A stretch of DNA of 48,029 bases from IMG/VR virus record IMGVR_UViG_3300025795_000011, positions 1 through 48,029 of that record; one strand, written 5' to 3'. Every line of letters starts with the position of its first letter. Within the stretch, counting starts at the first letter, position 1. Below, in pieces: positions 7,876 to 15,953 of this stretch. A program made the position numbers and the translations under genes. Origin of the DNA: a virus. The notes below the pieces were generated by a model, which was given only the letters and a program-made list of their open reading frames with translations, had not been told where the DNA came from and searched no databases.

Positions 7876-8043
7876 ATCCTCTCGCTCCAGGGCGTGATCA
7901 GCGCCGGAGCGAAAAATCAGATTCAGTGTGCTGGATTATTAGGCAGGAAATCGGGAATGTAAACGGTGAATTATCGGGGTTTGCAACGTCGTGCGACGCC
8001 CTGCAACGAAATTTCGTATCTGAGGGCGCCTATCGGACCGGAT

Positions 8044-8238
8044 CTAGCCTCTTTTTACGGCCGATTCCGTTTTTTTTAACCGCTCGACCTCTTCGGCGCG
8101 GATGCGCCGGGCGGAGCCGACGGTGAAGGTCAGGATCTCGCCGCGCTTGATCGCCCGGTAAATCGTCGCCTTGGAAACGTCGAACTCGCTCGCCAGCTCA
8201 TCGATGCGGTAGGATTTTTTCTGCATAGCCATGATCAT
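8044..8238 (-). CDS. Small HTH DNA-binding protein between portal and protease
   Basis: A 64-aa protein starting MIMAMQKKSYRIDELASEF. The pattern RIDELASEFDVSKATIYRAI, then GEILTFTVGSARRIRAEEVERL, is the helix-turn-helix_17 / excisionase-like fold (helix, turn, recognition helix, wing with GS-RRI). Its ATG overlaps the portal stop (ATGA), so it belongs to the head operon. A predicted DNA-binding protein between portal and protease is unusual. It may regulate late transcription or bind DNA during packaging. A second, unrelated copy of the fold is at 13202-13405. Confidence 0.78.
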   Translation of the reverse strand: MIMAMQKKSYRIDELASEFDVSKATIYRAIKRGEILTFTVGSARRIRAEEVERLKKTESAVKRG

Positions 8239-9491
8239 ATGCTGCCGCCGTCCGCCGCCCCCGGCGCGCTCGGACTGGGTTCGCTGCCGACTTTCGCGAG
8301 CGTCGTCATATTGCCCTCGACGATGTACTTTTTGCCGAGGCCGCCGGGCAGCGGGTTCATGTTGACGATACTGCGCCACTCATCGCCGTTGATAATCCCG
8401 TTGCGCCGTTGGATCTGCAGCACTTCGGCTTCGGTCTTGGGATCGCCGCGGAGGTAGTTCTTGAGTTCGTGCTCGACGAAGTACCTGCGCCGCTCGGCCG
8501 GCGTGAAAACCGACACGGTTATCCGCTGCGCCCATTCGGTGAACCAGTCGAGCAGGCAGTTTTCCAGGAATGCCCGCTTGATTTCGGCCACCCCGGTGCC
8601 CCAGGACGTGCTTTTTTCCGTCGATTGGAGGAGCACCAACGGCGTCCCGGTGATGCGCGCGAGCTCTTCGAGCTGGAACTTCCGGCCCTCCAGAAACTGC
8701 GCGGTCTGCGGCGGCACGCCGACCTCGTGCCACTTGAGGCCCATTTCGAGAAAGCCTATCTTGAACCGGTTGCCGAGCCCGCCGTAAGTCTCCTGCCAAT
8801 CGCGTTTGAAGCGCTCATAGGCAGGTTCGGTCATCTTGCCGGGATATTCGACGATCGCGCCGGGGCGGGCGTCGTTCTTGAAAAAGCGCGCGCGGTATTC
8901 CTCCTCGACTTTGGCAAGGCCGAGCGCCTCGCGCATGAGATCGACCGGCGAGTAGCCGATAATCCCGTCGGAGGCGAGGCCGCGCACGTGCAGGACATCC
9001 TCCATGCGGAGCTGCTGCTCGCCGCCGTCCTCGAGCCGGTAATAGTACCAGATTCGGTTCGGCAGCACCTGCATTCTCACCTTGCTCGGATACATCGGCC
9101 AGAGCGCGACGACATTACCGGCGCCGTTGCGCTCGATCATGGAAAAACTGTTGCCCCAGTTGAGCACATGCGCCTGGCAGGCTTTGAAATATTCCATCGG
9201 CGTCATTAGCGGATTGGGCTGGTCGTGCAGGATCGCATATACCGGATGATTGAGAGCGCGTTCCTTGCCTTCGGTTAAACGCCGATAGGTGATCAGAGGG
9301 GTTTTCGCGATCGCGCTCGATATGATGCGCACGCAGGCGAACCACCCGGAGATCCGTAGCGAATTTTCCGGCGTGATGTGCGCGCCGGCGACCAACTCGT
9401 AGCCGCCGAAGAGATTTTTGAGCGCCGGATCGCGCAGCGAGAGGCTCAGCTCGGTGGAGCGACGTTCGGCCAGGTTACTCAAGAATTTCAT
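8235..9491 (-). CDS. Portal protein (HK97 family)
   Basis: A 418-aa protein. The N-terminal region (NSLRISGWFACVRIISSAIA, then PLITYRR, HPVYAILHDQPNPLMTPMEYF) and GNSFSMIERNGAGNVVALWPM are diagnostic of HK97-type portal proteins. Later motifs include ASDGIIGYSPVDLMREALGLA and LVLLQSTEKSTSWGTGVAE. Length is normal for the family. It forms the dodecameric ring at one capsid vertex through which DNA is packaged and ejected. Here it is separated from large terminase by about 7 kb of accessory genes, whereas the two are normally adjacent. Confidence 0.93.
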   Translation of the reverse strand: MKFLSNLAERRSTELSLSLRDPALKNLFGGYELVAGAHITPENSLRISGWFACVRIISSAIAKTPLITYRRLTEGKERALNHPVYAILHDQPNPLMTPMEYFKACQAHVLNWGNSFSMIERNGAGNVVALWPMYPSKVRMQVLPNRIWYYYRLEDGGEQQLRMEDVLHVRGLASDGIIGYSPVDLMREALGLAKVEEEYRARFFKNDARPGAIVEYPGKMTEPAYERFKRDWQETYGGLGNRFKIGFLEMGLKWHEVGVPPQTAQFLEGRKFQLEELARITGTPLVLLQSTEKSTSWGTGVAEIKRAFLENCLLDWFTEWAQRITVSVFTPAERRRYFVEHELKNYLRGDPKTEAEVLQIQRRNGIINGDEWRSIVNMNPLPGGLGKKYIVEGNMTTLAKVGSEPSPSAPGAADGGSI

Positions 9492-9667
9492 GGCTCACCC
9501 CCTGATGGTTTTCTGCCGGTGACGATCATGAAGATCAGCCCGACGACGATCCACGCCGCCGGCTCATAGATTTGCTGCACGCCGTAGGCGAGGGCGGCGA
9601 CGGCGGCGAGAAAGACGATATCGCCGAGATCGAAGTTCGCCTTCACCCGTTTCCAGAAGGCCGCCAT
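9488..9667 (-). CDS. Small two-helix membrane protein
   Basis: A 59-aa protein (MAAFWKRVKANFDLGDIV) with two hydrophobic segments, about residues 16-31 (DIVFLAAVAALAYGVQQI) and 36-49 (AAWIVVGLIFMIVTG), followed by a short basic tail. Its stop overlaps the portal ATG (ATGA). Small membrane proteins occur just before portal genes in several phage groups. Function unknown; it could modify the envelope during head assembly or entry. Confidence 0.65.
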   Translation of the reverse strand: MAAFWKRVKANFDLGDIVFLAAVAALAYGVQQIYEPAAWIVVGLIFMIVTGRKPSGGEP

Positions 9668-9687
9668 CGCAAGATTTAATCTTTTGC

Positions 9688-10440
9688 TCAAATCAGCCTC
9701 TCCCAGTCGAATCGCAGCGGGTTTTGCGCCTTGTACGGCGCCTGGCGGGCTTTTTCGACGAGCTTGGGGTTGTTCCGCCAGTCGTAAGGGCTCCCTTTGC
9801 GGCCCCACTCCCGCGTCGAGGCATCGGCGATGTCGTCCCGGCCGTAGTGCGTGAGGTGCACGTTTATCAGGTCGACCCAGTGGCCGATGCTGTGGAGCGT
9901 CTTCCGAAATACCTGCTCGCCAGCGCCCCACCACCCCGACCAGTCCTCGTCGCAGCCGCCGGTCTGCCAAAAGAGCCAGCGCTGTAGGACAAAACTATTC
10001 GGATGCGAATGTAGTTTTCGCCCGTCGGCCCAGCGCCGCCCGAGAGTGGCGAACTCGGTGGGCTTCAGGAATTGCAGCTGATACACCAGCAGCTCGGCAT
10101 TATCGCGCGTCAATAGGTGATCAATGTCGGTGAGCAGGCACCAGCCCTCCTGCGTGACGTGCATGCCGAGATTGCGCGCACCGGCGACGTTCCAGGGGAT
10201 ATTCTGCTTGATCCGGTAACATTCGATCGGGAATCCGATCGAATTGTTCGAGGTTCGAGGTTGGAGGTTCGAGGTTGGAATATGATCCACCGCCGCAACC
10301 GCCGCATCGATCGGACTCCCGTCATCGACGATGATCGCGCGCATCTGCTGTTTCACGTGAAGCGGATAATGAATCCACTCCTCGAAATGGCGCTCGAGCA
10401 TCCCGCCGTTCTCATAGTACGGCATCACAATCGTTATCAT
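9688..10440 (-). CDS. Family 2 glycosyltransferase
   Basis: A 250-aa protein starting MITIVMPYYENGGMLERHF, the canonical GT2 N-terminus (strand, then P-Y-n). AIIVDDGSPID matches the nucleotide-binding VDDGS motif, NVAGARNLGM the N-GARN-G motif, and CLLTDIDHLLT the metal-binding DxD. WWGAGEQVFRKTL lies where GT2 enzymes have the ED/GxDxD acceptor region. It would transfer a sugar from a nucleotide sugar. Residues 54-66 (IPTSNLQPRTSNN) derive from a short tandem DNA repeat (10249-10281), absent from ordinary GT2 enzymes. Target unknown (surface polysaccharide, virion protein or DNA). Confidence 0.82.
   Translation of the reverse strand: MITIVMPYYENGGMLERHFEEWIHYPLHVKQQMRAIIVDDGSPIDAAVAAVDHIPTSNLQPRTSNNSIGFPIECYRIKQNIPWNVAGARNLGMHVTQEGWCLLTDIDHLLTRDNAELLVYQLQFLKPTEFATLGRRWADGRKLHSHPNSFVLQRWLFWQTGGCDEDWSGWWGAGEQVFRKTLHSIGHWVDLINVHLTHYGRDDIADASTREWGRKGSPYDWRNNPKLVEKARQAPYKAQNPLRFDWERLI
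10249..10281 (-). repeat. GGTTCGAGGTTGGA tandem repeat inside GT2 gene
   Basis: GGTTCGAGGTTGGA occurs twice in tandem, inserted in frame in the glycosyltransferase gene and translated as SNLQPRTSN. Repeats encoding SNLEPRTSN-like peptides are a common dispersed family in environmental bacterial genomes. Confidence 0.8.
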
Positions 10441-10724
10441 GAGAACGGGATCCTGCCTAAAACAACCGGCTGCTGGGAATTCAGCCGCCATATGAGCCAG
10501 GAATCAATCCACTCGCGGCTCTCTTTCCAAAGGCTCACGATGGATAAATCCTCCGGCAGTATCGCCTGCGCCGGAATCTTAATTCCGGTATCGAGATCGC
10601 GGAGGACATGCGCGGAAACATGCACGACGGTACGGATCTCCGCGGCGTCCTTCTTTGCCCAGCGACGAAGCTCCATTTGGTCTTTCTCACGCTCGCGGAT
10701 GATCTTTAAAATCTCAGCATTCAT
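10437..10724 (-). CDS. Unknown 95-aa protein in glycosyltransferase operon
   Basis: A 95-aa protein (MNAEILKIIREREKDQMELRR). The N-terminal half is a charged helix; the C-terminal half is Trp and Leu rich (SLWKESREWIDSWLIWRL). No family recognised. Both ends overlap neighbours by ATGA, so it is co-translated with the GT2 and a methyltransferase and may be an accessory to them. Confidence 0.6.
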   Translation of the reverse strand: MNAEILKIIREREKDQMELRRWAKKDAAEIRTVVHVSAHVLRDLDTGIKIPAQAILPEDLSIVSLWKESREWIDSWLIWRLNSQQPVVLGRIPFS

Positions 10725-11353
10725 CCCATATACCTGAAAACGGCCGCAGTCGTCCCGCCAATCCGCTCCGCAACCAACTCAAACTCTCCAGCGTGCACAT
10801 TCATATAATCGGCCTGCGCGCGATAACGCGCCCAATTCTCGCGCCCCTGTTTGCGCATCGACTCGAAAAAAAAGTAATCCATCAGCACGAGAATCGTTTC
10901 ACGTGGTACAAAATGCGGCTTGAAAACGGCCATGGCGCGCTCCCAGACCGGCGCCACCTTGGTCGCGTCATCGACGTAAAGCGCGATCGGGCCTCTATCC
11001 CAGCTGATCGCCTTGATGTTTCCCTGGTGGTAGCGAATCTCCGCGTTAAACGGCGCCAGGCGCTCGGCCACCATTGCAAGCGTGTCCTGCCCTTCGGTGA
11101 ACTTCACGCCGAACTTTGCCGCTTTCTCCACTTCCTCCGCCGTAGCATGCCAGCGGTCAAAAACATGAAGAATCGCGTCATCCGGCGCGCCCAGAGCTAA
11201 AAATGCCGTGCCTGCACCGAGCCAACAGCCTACTTCAACGATCAAGGCTGCCGGCGGCACTTCACTGGCATATTTTTCCAGCCACGGCCCGATCTCGACG
11301 CCGCCCTGGGACGGGAAGGTCCGCGCATAGACGCGCAGCTCCTCGGTCGTCAT
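10721..11353 (-). CDS. Class I SAM-dependent methyltransferase
   Basis: A 210-aa protein from the ATG at 11353. ALIVEVGCWLGAGTAFLAL is a methyltransferase motif I (VEVG-W-G-GT), ILHVFDRWHAT the acidic motif II strand, and GPIALYVDDATKVAPVW the motif IV region. It resembles the CmcI/TylF-like Methyltransf_24 group, which often acts with glycosyltransferases on sugars or natural products. It is in an operon with GT2 and GT8-like genes, suggesting methylation of a sugar. A second member of the same broad class lies at 12150-12752. Confidence 0.72.
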   Translation of the reverse strand: MTTEELRVYARTFPSQGGVEIGPWLEKYASEVPPAALIVEVGCWLGAGTAFLALGAPDDAILHVFDRWHATAEEVEKAAKFGVKFTEGQDTLAMVAERLAPFNAEIRYHQGNIKAISWDRGPIALYVDDATKVAPVWERAMAVFKPHFVPRETILVLMDYFFFESMRKQGRENWARYRAQADYMNVHAGEFELVAERIGGTTAAVFRYMG

Positions 11354-12210
11354 CACAGCCACTGGGGCGGATTCTCTATCGTCCACGGTTTCTCCCGGCC
11401 ATTGAAAAACACTATACGTGAGTTCGCCGGCAAATTCTCGCACAATCCGTTGTGTTTGAGCCAGGGCCAGTGATAGACGCCATCTTCCATGGTCCAGACC
11501 GCCTCGTGGCGGCCGAGTTTGTAGAGCATCCAGCCCTGATCGGTCTTGAGATAGAGCTTTTCATGTTTCTTGCCGGCGAGCTTACGCAGACTCTCCTCGC
11601 CGTGAAAAGACGACCAGACATCTTCCCGAGCTCCGGTGTTCATCATCCACATGCTCGCCTGATAGCGGTCATAAAAATCGCCCTTGGTGACACGCGCACG
11701 CTTGCAGATGATGAAGTCCTCGGCGCGGCTAAGAATCGCGTCCAGGTTGCCCAGGACGACACAATCGAGATCGATCGAGACAAACCTATCGCCAAAAATC
11801 CGCTTCATTTCTGGGGCAAACGCGCGCAAACGGACATAGCACTGCGGGAATTCGGGGCGCCAGACCTCATTTTTCACCCGCCGCCAGTCGTCCCAGAGCT
11901 CGACCGGCTCGATCAGCCGGTCATATTTTTTATCCATGCGGTCGGTCATCAGGACGAAGCGGTGCGGCAGGGTCAGGTTCGCATGCACCGCCCGCGCGCA
12001 ACGCTCGACGTGCTCCGGGGTGTACTGCGTCCGGCAATTCGGATCGCTCCAGAGCCAGAGAACGATGGTCAGCGGGGCGGAAGATCCGTTCAACCGCTCG
12101 CCCTGCTCGCTATTCAAAAGTTCAACGTTCAACGTCCTCCCCCCGTCTTTCATTCTGACGTTGAACCTTTGAACGCTTGAACATTTGAACAGTCTTTTCT
12201 CACCCTCCAC
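11353..12210 (-). CDS. GT8-like glycosyltransferase, paralogue A
   Basis: From the GTG at 12210 the product has 285 aa, but its first ~40 residues come from a tandem repeat block. The conserved part begins at APLTIVLWLWSDP, matching residue 3 of paralogue B, so a TTG at 12093 may be the functional start. SIDLDCVVL is the DxD metal/nucleotide-sugar motif; QYTPEHVERCARA, LTLPHRFVLMTD, CYVRLRAF and SMWMMNTGARE are shared with paralogue B (15954-16769). The family is a phage/environmental GT-A group. TGA and the next ATG overlap (TGATG). Substrate unknown. Confidence 0.75.
   Translation of the reverse strand: MEGEKRLFKCSSVQRFNVRMKDGGRTLNVELLNSEQGERLNGSSAPLTIVLWLWSDPNCRTQYTPEHVERCARAVHANLTLPHRFVLMTDRMDKKYDRLIEPVELWDDWRRVKNEVWRPEFPQCYVRLRAFAPEMKRIFGDRFVSIDLDCVVLGNLDAILSRAEDFIICKRARVTKGDFYDRYQASMWMMNTGAREDVWSSFHGEESLRKLAGKKHEKLYLKTDQGWMLYKLGRHEAVWTMEDGVYHWPWLKHNGLCENLPANSRIVFFNGREKPWTIENPPQWL
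12116..12192 (-). repeat. TTCAACGTT / TTGAACG repeat block at a gene junction
   Basis: Message-strand units such as TGTTCAAATGTTCAAGCG, TTCAAAGGTTCAACGT and TTGAACGTTGAACTTTTG recur here with a spacer. The block overlaps the 3' end of a methyltransferase and the 5' end of a glycosyltransferase. It explains odd residues at both ends (CSNVQAFKGSTSE and LFKCSSVQRFNV). Confidence 0.8.
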
Positions 12211-12752
12211 TGGATACCATTGCCGCTGCCCTTAATCTCCTCGACTTTGTTAAAAAAACTCTCGTTTACGGCCTGACGGACGCCCTTGAAGTAGTAATCG
12301 TCGCCCGCCATGGTGCCGCCCGGCCGGATTTTTGGCCACCAGGCGTTGATGTCGGCCATCACGTTTTGAAAATCGTGCGCGGCGTCGATCATGACGAAGT
12401 CGAGCGAGAGATCCTCGAAGATCGCCGCGGCCTGGTCCGAAGGCGCCCGACAGATCTGCAGCCGGTGCTTCACCGGGCCGATATTGCGCGAAAACTCATC
12501 GAAAAGCGTGCCGTTTTTGACGCTTTTATCGGCCAGATGCTTCGGTTCCTGCGATCCCAGCCAGGTATCGACGCAAAAAAAAGTAATGTCCTTTTTGCTG
12601 TTGAAAATCTCCACCGCCATGAACGCGGTCGAGCGCCCCTTCCAGCAGCCGACCTCGACAAAGCGCGCCGGGTCCGGCGCCTCGCGCACCGCCTGCTCAT
12701 AAAGCCCGCGAAAGCTAAACCAGCCCGGGATCTGATGATAAAAGTGGTTCAT
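12150..12752 (-). CDS. Class I SAM-dependent methyltransferase (Methyltransf_24-like)
   Basis: A 200-aa protein. Motif I is ARFVEVGCWKGRSTAFMAV, motif II is ITFFCVDTW, and the later SLDFVMIDAAHDFQNVMADI followed by WWPKIRPGGTMAGDDY is the strand 4/post-motif block of class I methyltransferases of the cephalosporin-hydroxylase/Methyltransf_24 group. It lies upstream of the GT8-like gene, so sugar or cell-surface methylation is a reasonable inference. The last ~15 residues come from the repeat block and are probably not functional. Confidence 0.75.
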   Translation of the reverse strand: MNHFYHQIPGWFSFRGLYEQAVREAPDPARFVEVGCWKGRSTAFMAVEIFNSKKDITFFCVDTWLGSQEPKHLADKSVKNGTLFDEFSRNIGPVKHRLQICRAPSDQAAAIFEDLSLDFVMIDAAHDFQNVMADINAWWPKIRPGGTMAGDDYYFKGVRQAVNESFFNKVEEIKGSGNGIQWRVRKDCSNVQAFKGSTSE

Positions 12753-12761
12753 TTTTACGCT

Positions 12762-13205
12762 TCAAATCCGGCAATCGAGCGCATCGTGCATCCATTTGTA
12801 GAGTTCGACGCGCTTGCTATGGGGTAAATCCATGACAAATCTCTTTGGATCGATTTGTGGTCTAGTCGGCAAGTCGGCTTCCATGAATTCGCCCAGCTCG
12901 AGAGAAAGAACTTCCCACTTGATATCATCCATCCCAGCAGCGAGTATCGCATCGCGCGCTATCAAAATGCTATGATCGGTGGCAACCAATTTGCCATGAT
13001 TGTTGTGGTATCGGGTTTCCACAGCAAACAAATCCCTGCCCGGACTAAATCCGGGAGGCTCGATGCCCACATCAGACAGTAACTCGAGCGAGATTATGAT
13101 CTTATTGCTCCGCGCCCGCTGTCCATGATGCGAGCCGAGTCTCTCCACTCGTTCCCGCATCATGCCCCGAATTATCTGGATTTGTTCTTCTCGTGTGCTC
13201 TTCAT
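12762..13205 (-). CDS. Unknown 147-aa protein
   Basis: A 147-aa soluble protein starting MKSTREEQIQIIRGMMRERV. It contains DLFAVETRYHNNHGKLVATDHSI, suggesting an alpha/beta fold, and a helical C-terminus. I do not recognise a family. Its start overlaps the stop of the HTH gene (ATGA). This part of the window looks poorer in GC than the flanking head genes, suggesting separate acquisition. Confidence 0.6.
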   Translation of the reverse strand: MKSTREEQIQIIRGMMRERVERLGSHHGQRARSNKIIISLELLSDVGIEPPGFSPGRDLFAVETRYHNNHGKLVATDHSILIARDAILAAGMDDIKWEVLSLELGEFMEADLPTRPQIDPKRFVMDLPHSKRVELYKWMHDALDCRI

Positions 13206-13405
13206 AAATTAACCTTCTTCGCTGTCTCGCGTTCTTTTTGCATGATCCATTCGTTGAGTTTCTCGGCTCGGATGCGCCAGAGCTTCTTGCGGCGACCGGC
13301 GCGCAAACAAACCCCCAGTAATTGTCCTTCGGCGATCATGCGGGTAACAGTCTGGCGGGATACACCCAACAGGTCGGCCGCCGCTTCGATCGACAAGAGT
13401 TTCAT
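13202..13405 (-). CDS. Excisionase-family HTH DNA-binding protein
   Basis: A 67-aa protein: SIEAAADLLGVSRQTVTRMI is a textbook helix-turn-helix_17 pattern, followed by a wing (GRRKKLWRIRAEKLNEWI). It may control the accessory block. It is separated from the 392-aa gene by 183 bp (13406-13588) in which I see no further gene. Confidence 0.78.
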   Translation of the reverse strand: MKLLSIEAAADLLGVSRQTVTRMIAEGQLLGVCLRAGRRKKLWRIRAEKLNEWIMQKERETAKKVNL

Positions 13406-13588
13406 TGCTCCCTGAGCATGCCCCCAGTTACTTCAATCCCAGCATGCCCAAACTTCCGGTATCGTGTGACCGCTCATCCAGCTGTGTCCAGGGACGGGAC
13501 AGAAAATTGTTTGGTACTTCCCATACCATTCCCAACATTCAAGCGGGAGTTTTGCCGGTGCCGTCGGAGTCTTATCCATCGATTTCTT

Positions 13589-14767
13589 TCAACTGATCCC
13601 GAAATTGACCGGTGGCGGCGGAAATTCGCACCTACCGTCTGGATTTGCACTATAAACCGCACAAAGTTTGCGCACAGCGGTCGGCCAATTTGGAAATTTA
13701 CAAACGGGGGTCAGCCACTTGAGCATTTGCTGCATTTGAAGTGCACGAGATTTTGCATCCCAGTTGGTTTGAAGCTGATTCACCGTGAAATTGAAAAACC
13801 AGATCGCGAGGCACAACTCATCATAGCTATACGGGGCGTCGTTTATTCTCGGCCAAATGATTTCACCGAAGGCAATGATTTTTTGTTGCCCTTCCGGCAT
13901 CTTCGCGATCGATTCTTGCCGGCGCTTTTCTTCGCGTTCACTCTGGCGAGACCGATAAATATCTTGCACCAAACTCTGAAGCCTATCTGGATTGATCTTT
14001 AATTCATCGCGATGCTTTAAAACCACGGGGAGCACATCATTGCGAATGAGGTCGCGATCTGAGGATTTCGTAAGATCAAACCGGTGAGCGTATGCCGTCG
14101 GAGCCCAAGGCAAGATAAGGCGTAAAGTAGGGTGCACAGTGTAATAACTAGCCACGGGGTCTCCGAAAGCGCCACTTTCGATTGCTTCAACTAACAAATC
14201 CCAAACTGGCCCTTTGCGTTTGTTGGTAATTCGGGCCACCGCTGAACGGACGTTCGAGTTCAACACATAATCCATCACGAGCGAGCCTTTGGGCAATTTA
14301 GCTAAGACGCCGTGTTTTGACTTCTTCCTATCCGATTTTGTCTCTGCCTCGATCGGCTCTTCTGCTTTTTCCTCGGTAAATTCGACCGATTTTTGCGATT
14401 CTTCGGTTTCAGTTTGGTTGAGGACCGTCTTGCTAGCGCTAGCAAGACGACCTTTGATTTCATGTTCCCATATTAACTGAACCGAGCGCCGGTCAGATTC
14501 TTCCAGCACGAGACGGGTGATTTCAATATGTTCGCCCATCGAGATTAGCGCGGCACGATCATGACCGTTAAATTCCTCGTCCAGATCGTTTTCAATCAAC
14601 CAGATTCTAAAATCCCTATTCGAAGCATGCTCCTGGCGAGCGCGATACATTTCTTCAGCTAGAGCGAGCGTCGCCTTGCCCCACTCGATCGTTGCTGTCT
14701 TCCAGTTACATACGGCTGATCGCAATCTTTCGGCTTGTACGACTGGCAAATAGGTAATATTATTCAT
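13589..14767 (-). CDS. Unknown 392-aa protein paired with a DGQHR-type protein
   Basis: A 392-aa protein starting MNNITYLPVVQAERLRSAV. Residues 1-110 are helical, about 118-150 form a Glu/Lys-rich linker, and the remainder has aromatic-rich helices (CLAIWFFNFTVNQLQTNW, MLKWLTPVCKFPNWPTAVRKL). No enzyme motif is evident. It directly follows the DGQHR gene (64-bp gap), and both have lower GC by eye than the phage core. The two may act together in regulation, counter-defence or superinfection control, but nothing in the sequence proves this. Confidence 0.62.
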   Translation of the reverse strand: MNNITYLPVVQAERLRSAVCNWKTATIEWGKATLALAEEMYRARQEHASNRDFRIWLIENDLDEEFNGHDRAALISMGEHIEITRLVLEESDRRSVQLIWEHEIKGRLASASKTVLNQTETEESQKSVEFTEEKAEEPIEAETKSDRKKSKHGVLAKLPKGSLVMDYVLNSNVRSAVARITNKRKGPVWDLLVEAIESGAFGDPVASYYTVHPTLRLILPWAPTAYAHRFDLTKSSDRDLIRNDVLPVVLKHRDELKINPDRLQSLVQDIYRSRQSEREEKRRQESIAKMPEGQQKIIAFGEIIWPRINDAPYSYDELCLAIWFFNFTVNQLQTNWDAKSRALQMQQMLKWLTPVCKFPNWPTAVRKLCAVYSANPDGRCEFPPPPVNFGIS

Positions 14768-14830
14768 AATCAGTCAAACTGGAGGCGGATGTCTCGTACA
14801 CATCCGCCTCCGCTTGTTCCTTTCTCTGCT

Positions 14831-15811
14831 TTAGGCTGCTACCTGCTCCACAACATAGGTCGGGTTCGGCAAGTTCTTCGGCTTCATGGCCTCTTTGATT
14901 TCAGAGGCCTTGATAGCCTTTACACCCTGTTCATCCAGCAGAAAGGCTTTGATTGCCGCGCCGAATCGGGCAATCATGCTCACTCGCTCACGTTTGGCCG
15001 CCTCCCGCTCCAGTTGCTTCGCGGCAACGAATAGCGGAGTATTTTCACCAGTAAGATCCTGACCGAGTTGAAAAACGGCCAACTTCTCCACAATATGATC
15101 CTGGGGCCAACCGGCTTTCAGTAGTATGAAAGCTAAAGTCTGCGCTTCGGGCGCCGGAAAGGTTGGTTTCGCGATGCCTTTGATCGAGTTGTTGCCGAGT
15201 TTGATTGATTGAACCAACAGCTCGTTATTCTCATATACAGCATTGATTTTGGCTGGATTGGTATCGAGCTTTTTACTTGCGTCTGTCTTGCTGAGATAGG
15301 AATATGCCCGTTGCAAAATCCTGCTCTTCGTCTTTGCATCATCAAGATGTTCGATCTCAAGAGCATCGGAAGGCGGCCGCGCTTTCCCTGTATCGATCAC
15401 ACGAATCGCCTTCTGATCTAGTCCGAGCGTCACCTGGAATGGCAGAGTACGGCCACACAAAGCGATTGCTGCTAGCCGATGTTGACCGTCGCCGACATCA
15501 CCCGTCTTAAGAAAACCAATCCCTTGATTGGTAAATTCCCACTCTCCCGCGCCAATTTGCTTTGCATATCTTTCGGAAACGCTAAATGTCCACCGGCGAT
15601 TTTGTTTGTTATGATCGAAAAACAACAACGCAGCCATGCCGGGCGTGAATGTAATGAGTAGCGTACCCGGCCCGGCGTCGACTGCTGATTGTTTTAACTT
15701 CATTATCGCTGTTCGATCTTCTTCTGTCGCTGCTTTGTAAACGGCCAAAAGTTTTTCTTCCGCTGCCATGGCAGCCGGATTTTTCTTTGCCTCGCTATCG
15801 ATAGGTGCCAT
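14831..15811 (-). CDS. DGQHR-motif (ParB/DndB-like) protein
   Basis: A 326-aa protein from the ATG at 15811 (MAPIDSEAKKNPAAM). GDVGDGQHRLAAIALCGRTL carries the DGQHR motif, followed by FQVTLGLDQKAIRVIDTGKA and RPPSDAL. This arrangement (DGQHRL, then a VDTG-x-R-x-x-x-D-x-L stretch) is found in ParB-nuclease-related phage proteins and distantly in DndB/DNA-phosphorothioation regulators. The C-terminal half is helical. It is the first gene of the accessory block after the GT paralogue. DNA binding or regulation is the best guess. Confidence 0.65.
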   Translation of the reverse strand: MAPIDSEAKKNPAAMAAEEKLLAVYKAATEEDRTAIMKLKQSAVDAGPGTLLITFTPGMAALLFFDHNKQNRRWTFSVSERYAKQIGAGEWEFTNQGIGFLKTGDVGDGQHRLAAIALCGRTLPFQVTLGLDQKAIRVIDTGKARPPSDALEIEHLDDAKTKSRILQRAYSYLSKTDASKKLDTNPAKINAVYENNELLVQSIKLGNNSIKGIAKPTFPAPEAQTLAFILLKAGWPQDHIVEKLAVFQLGQDLTGENTPLFVAAKQLEREAAKRERVSMIARFGAAIKAFLLDEQGVKAIKASEIKEAMKPKNLPNPTYVVEQVAA

Positions 15812-15953
15812 TTTTAACTCTTTTCTTTCTTCAGCCCGTAGGCTGACTACCAATCCCGTAGGTGGTAGGGTTGAAGTTAGTAATTCCCAACATCAAATTC
15901 TGGCCAACAAAAAATTTTTATGGCGGCATCTTTAACCTCCTTTCTCACCCTTC
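15812..15953 (-). promoter_or_regulatory. Leader region with ideal ribosome binding site and minigene
   Basis: On the message strand AAAGGAGGTTAAAG precedes ATG CCG CCA TAA, a three-codon frame. A 20-codon frame (MLGITNFNPTTYGIGSQPTG) follows and ends just before the DGQHR gene. No longer gene fits. The strong ribosome binding site in front of a tiny frame could be a translational leader or the remnant of a lost gene. Confidence 0.35.
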
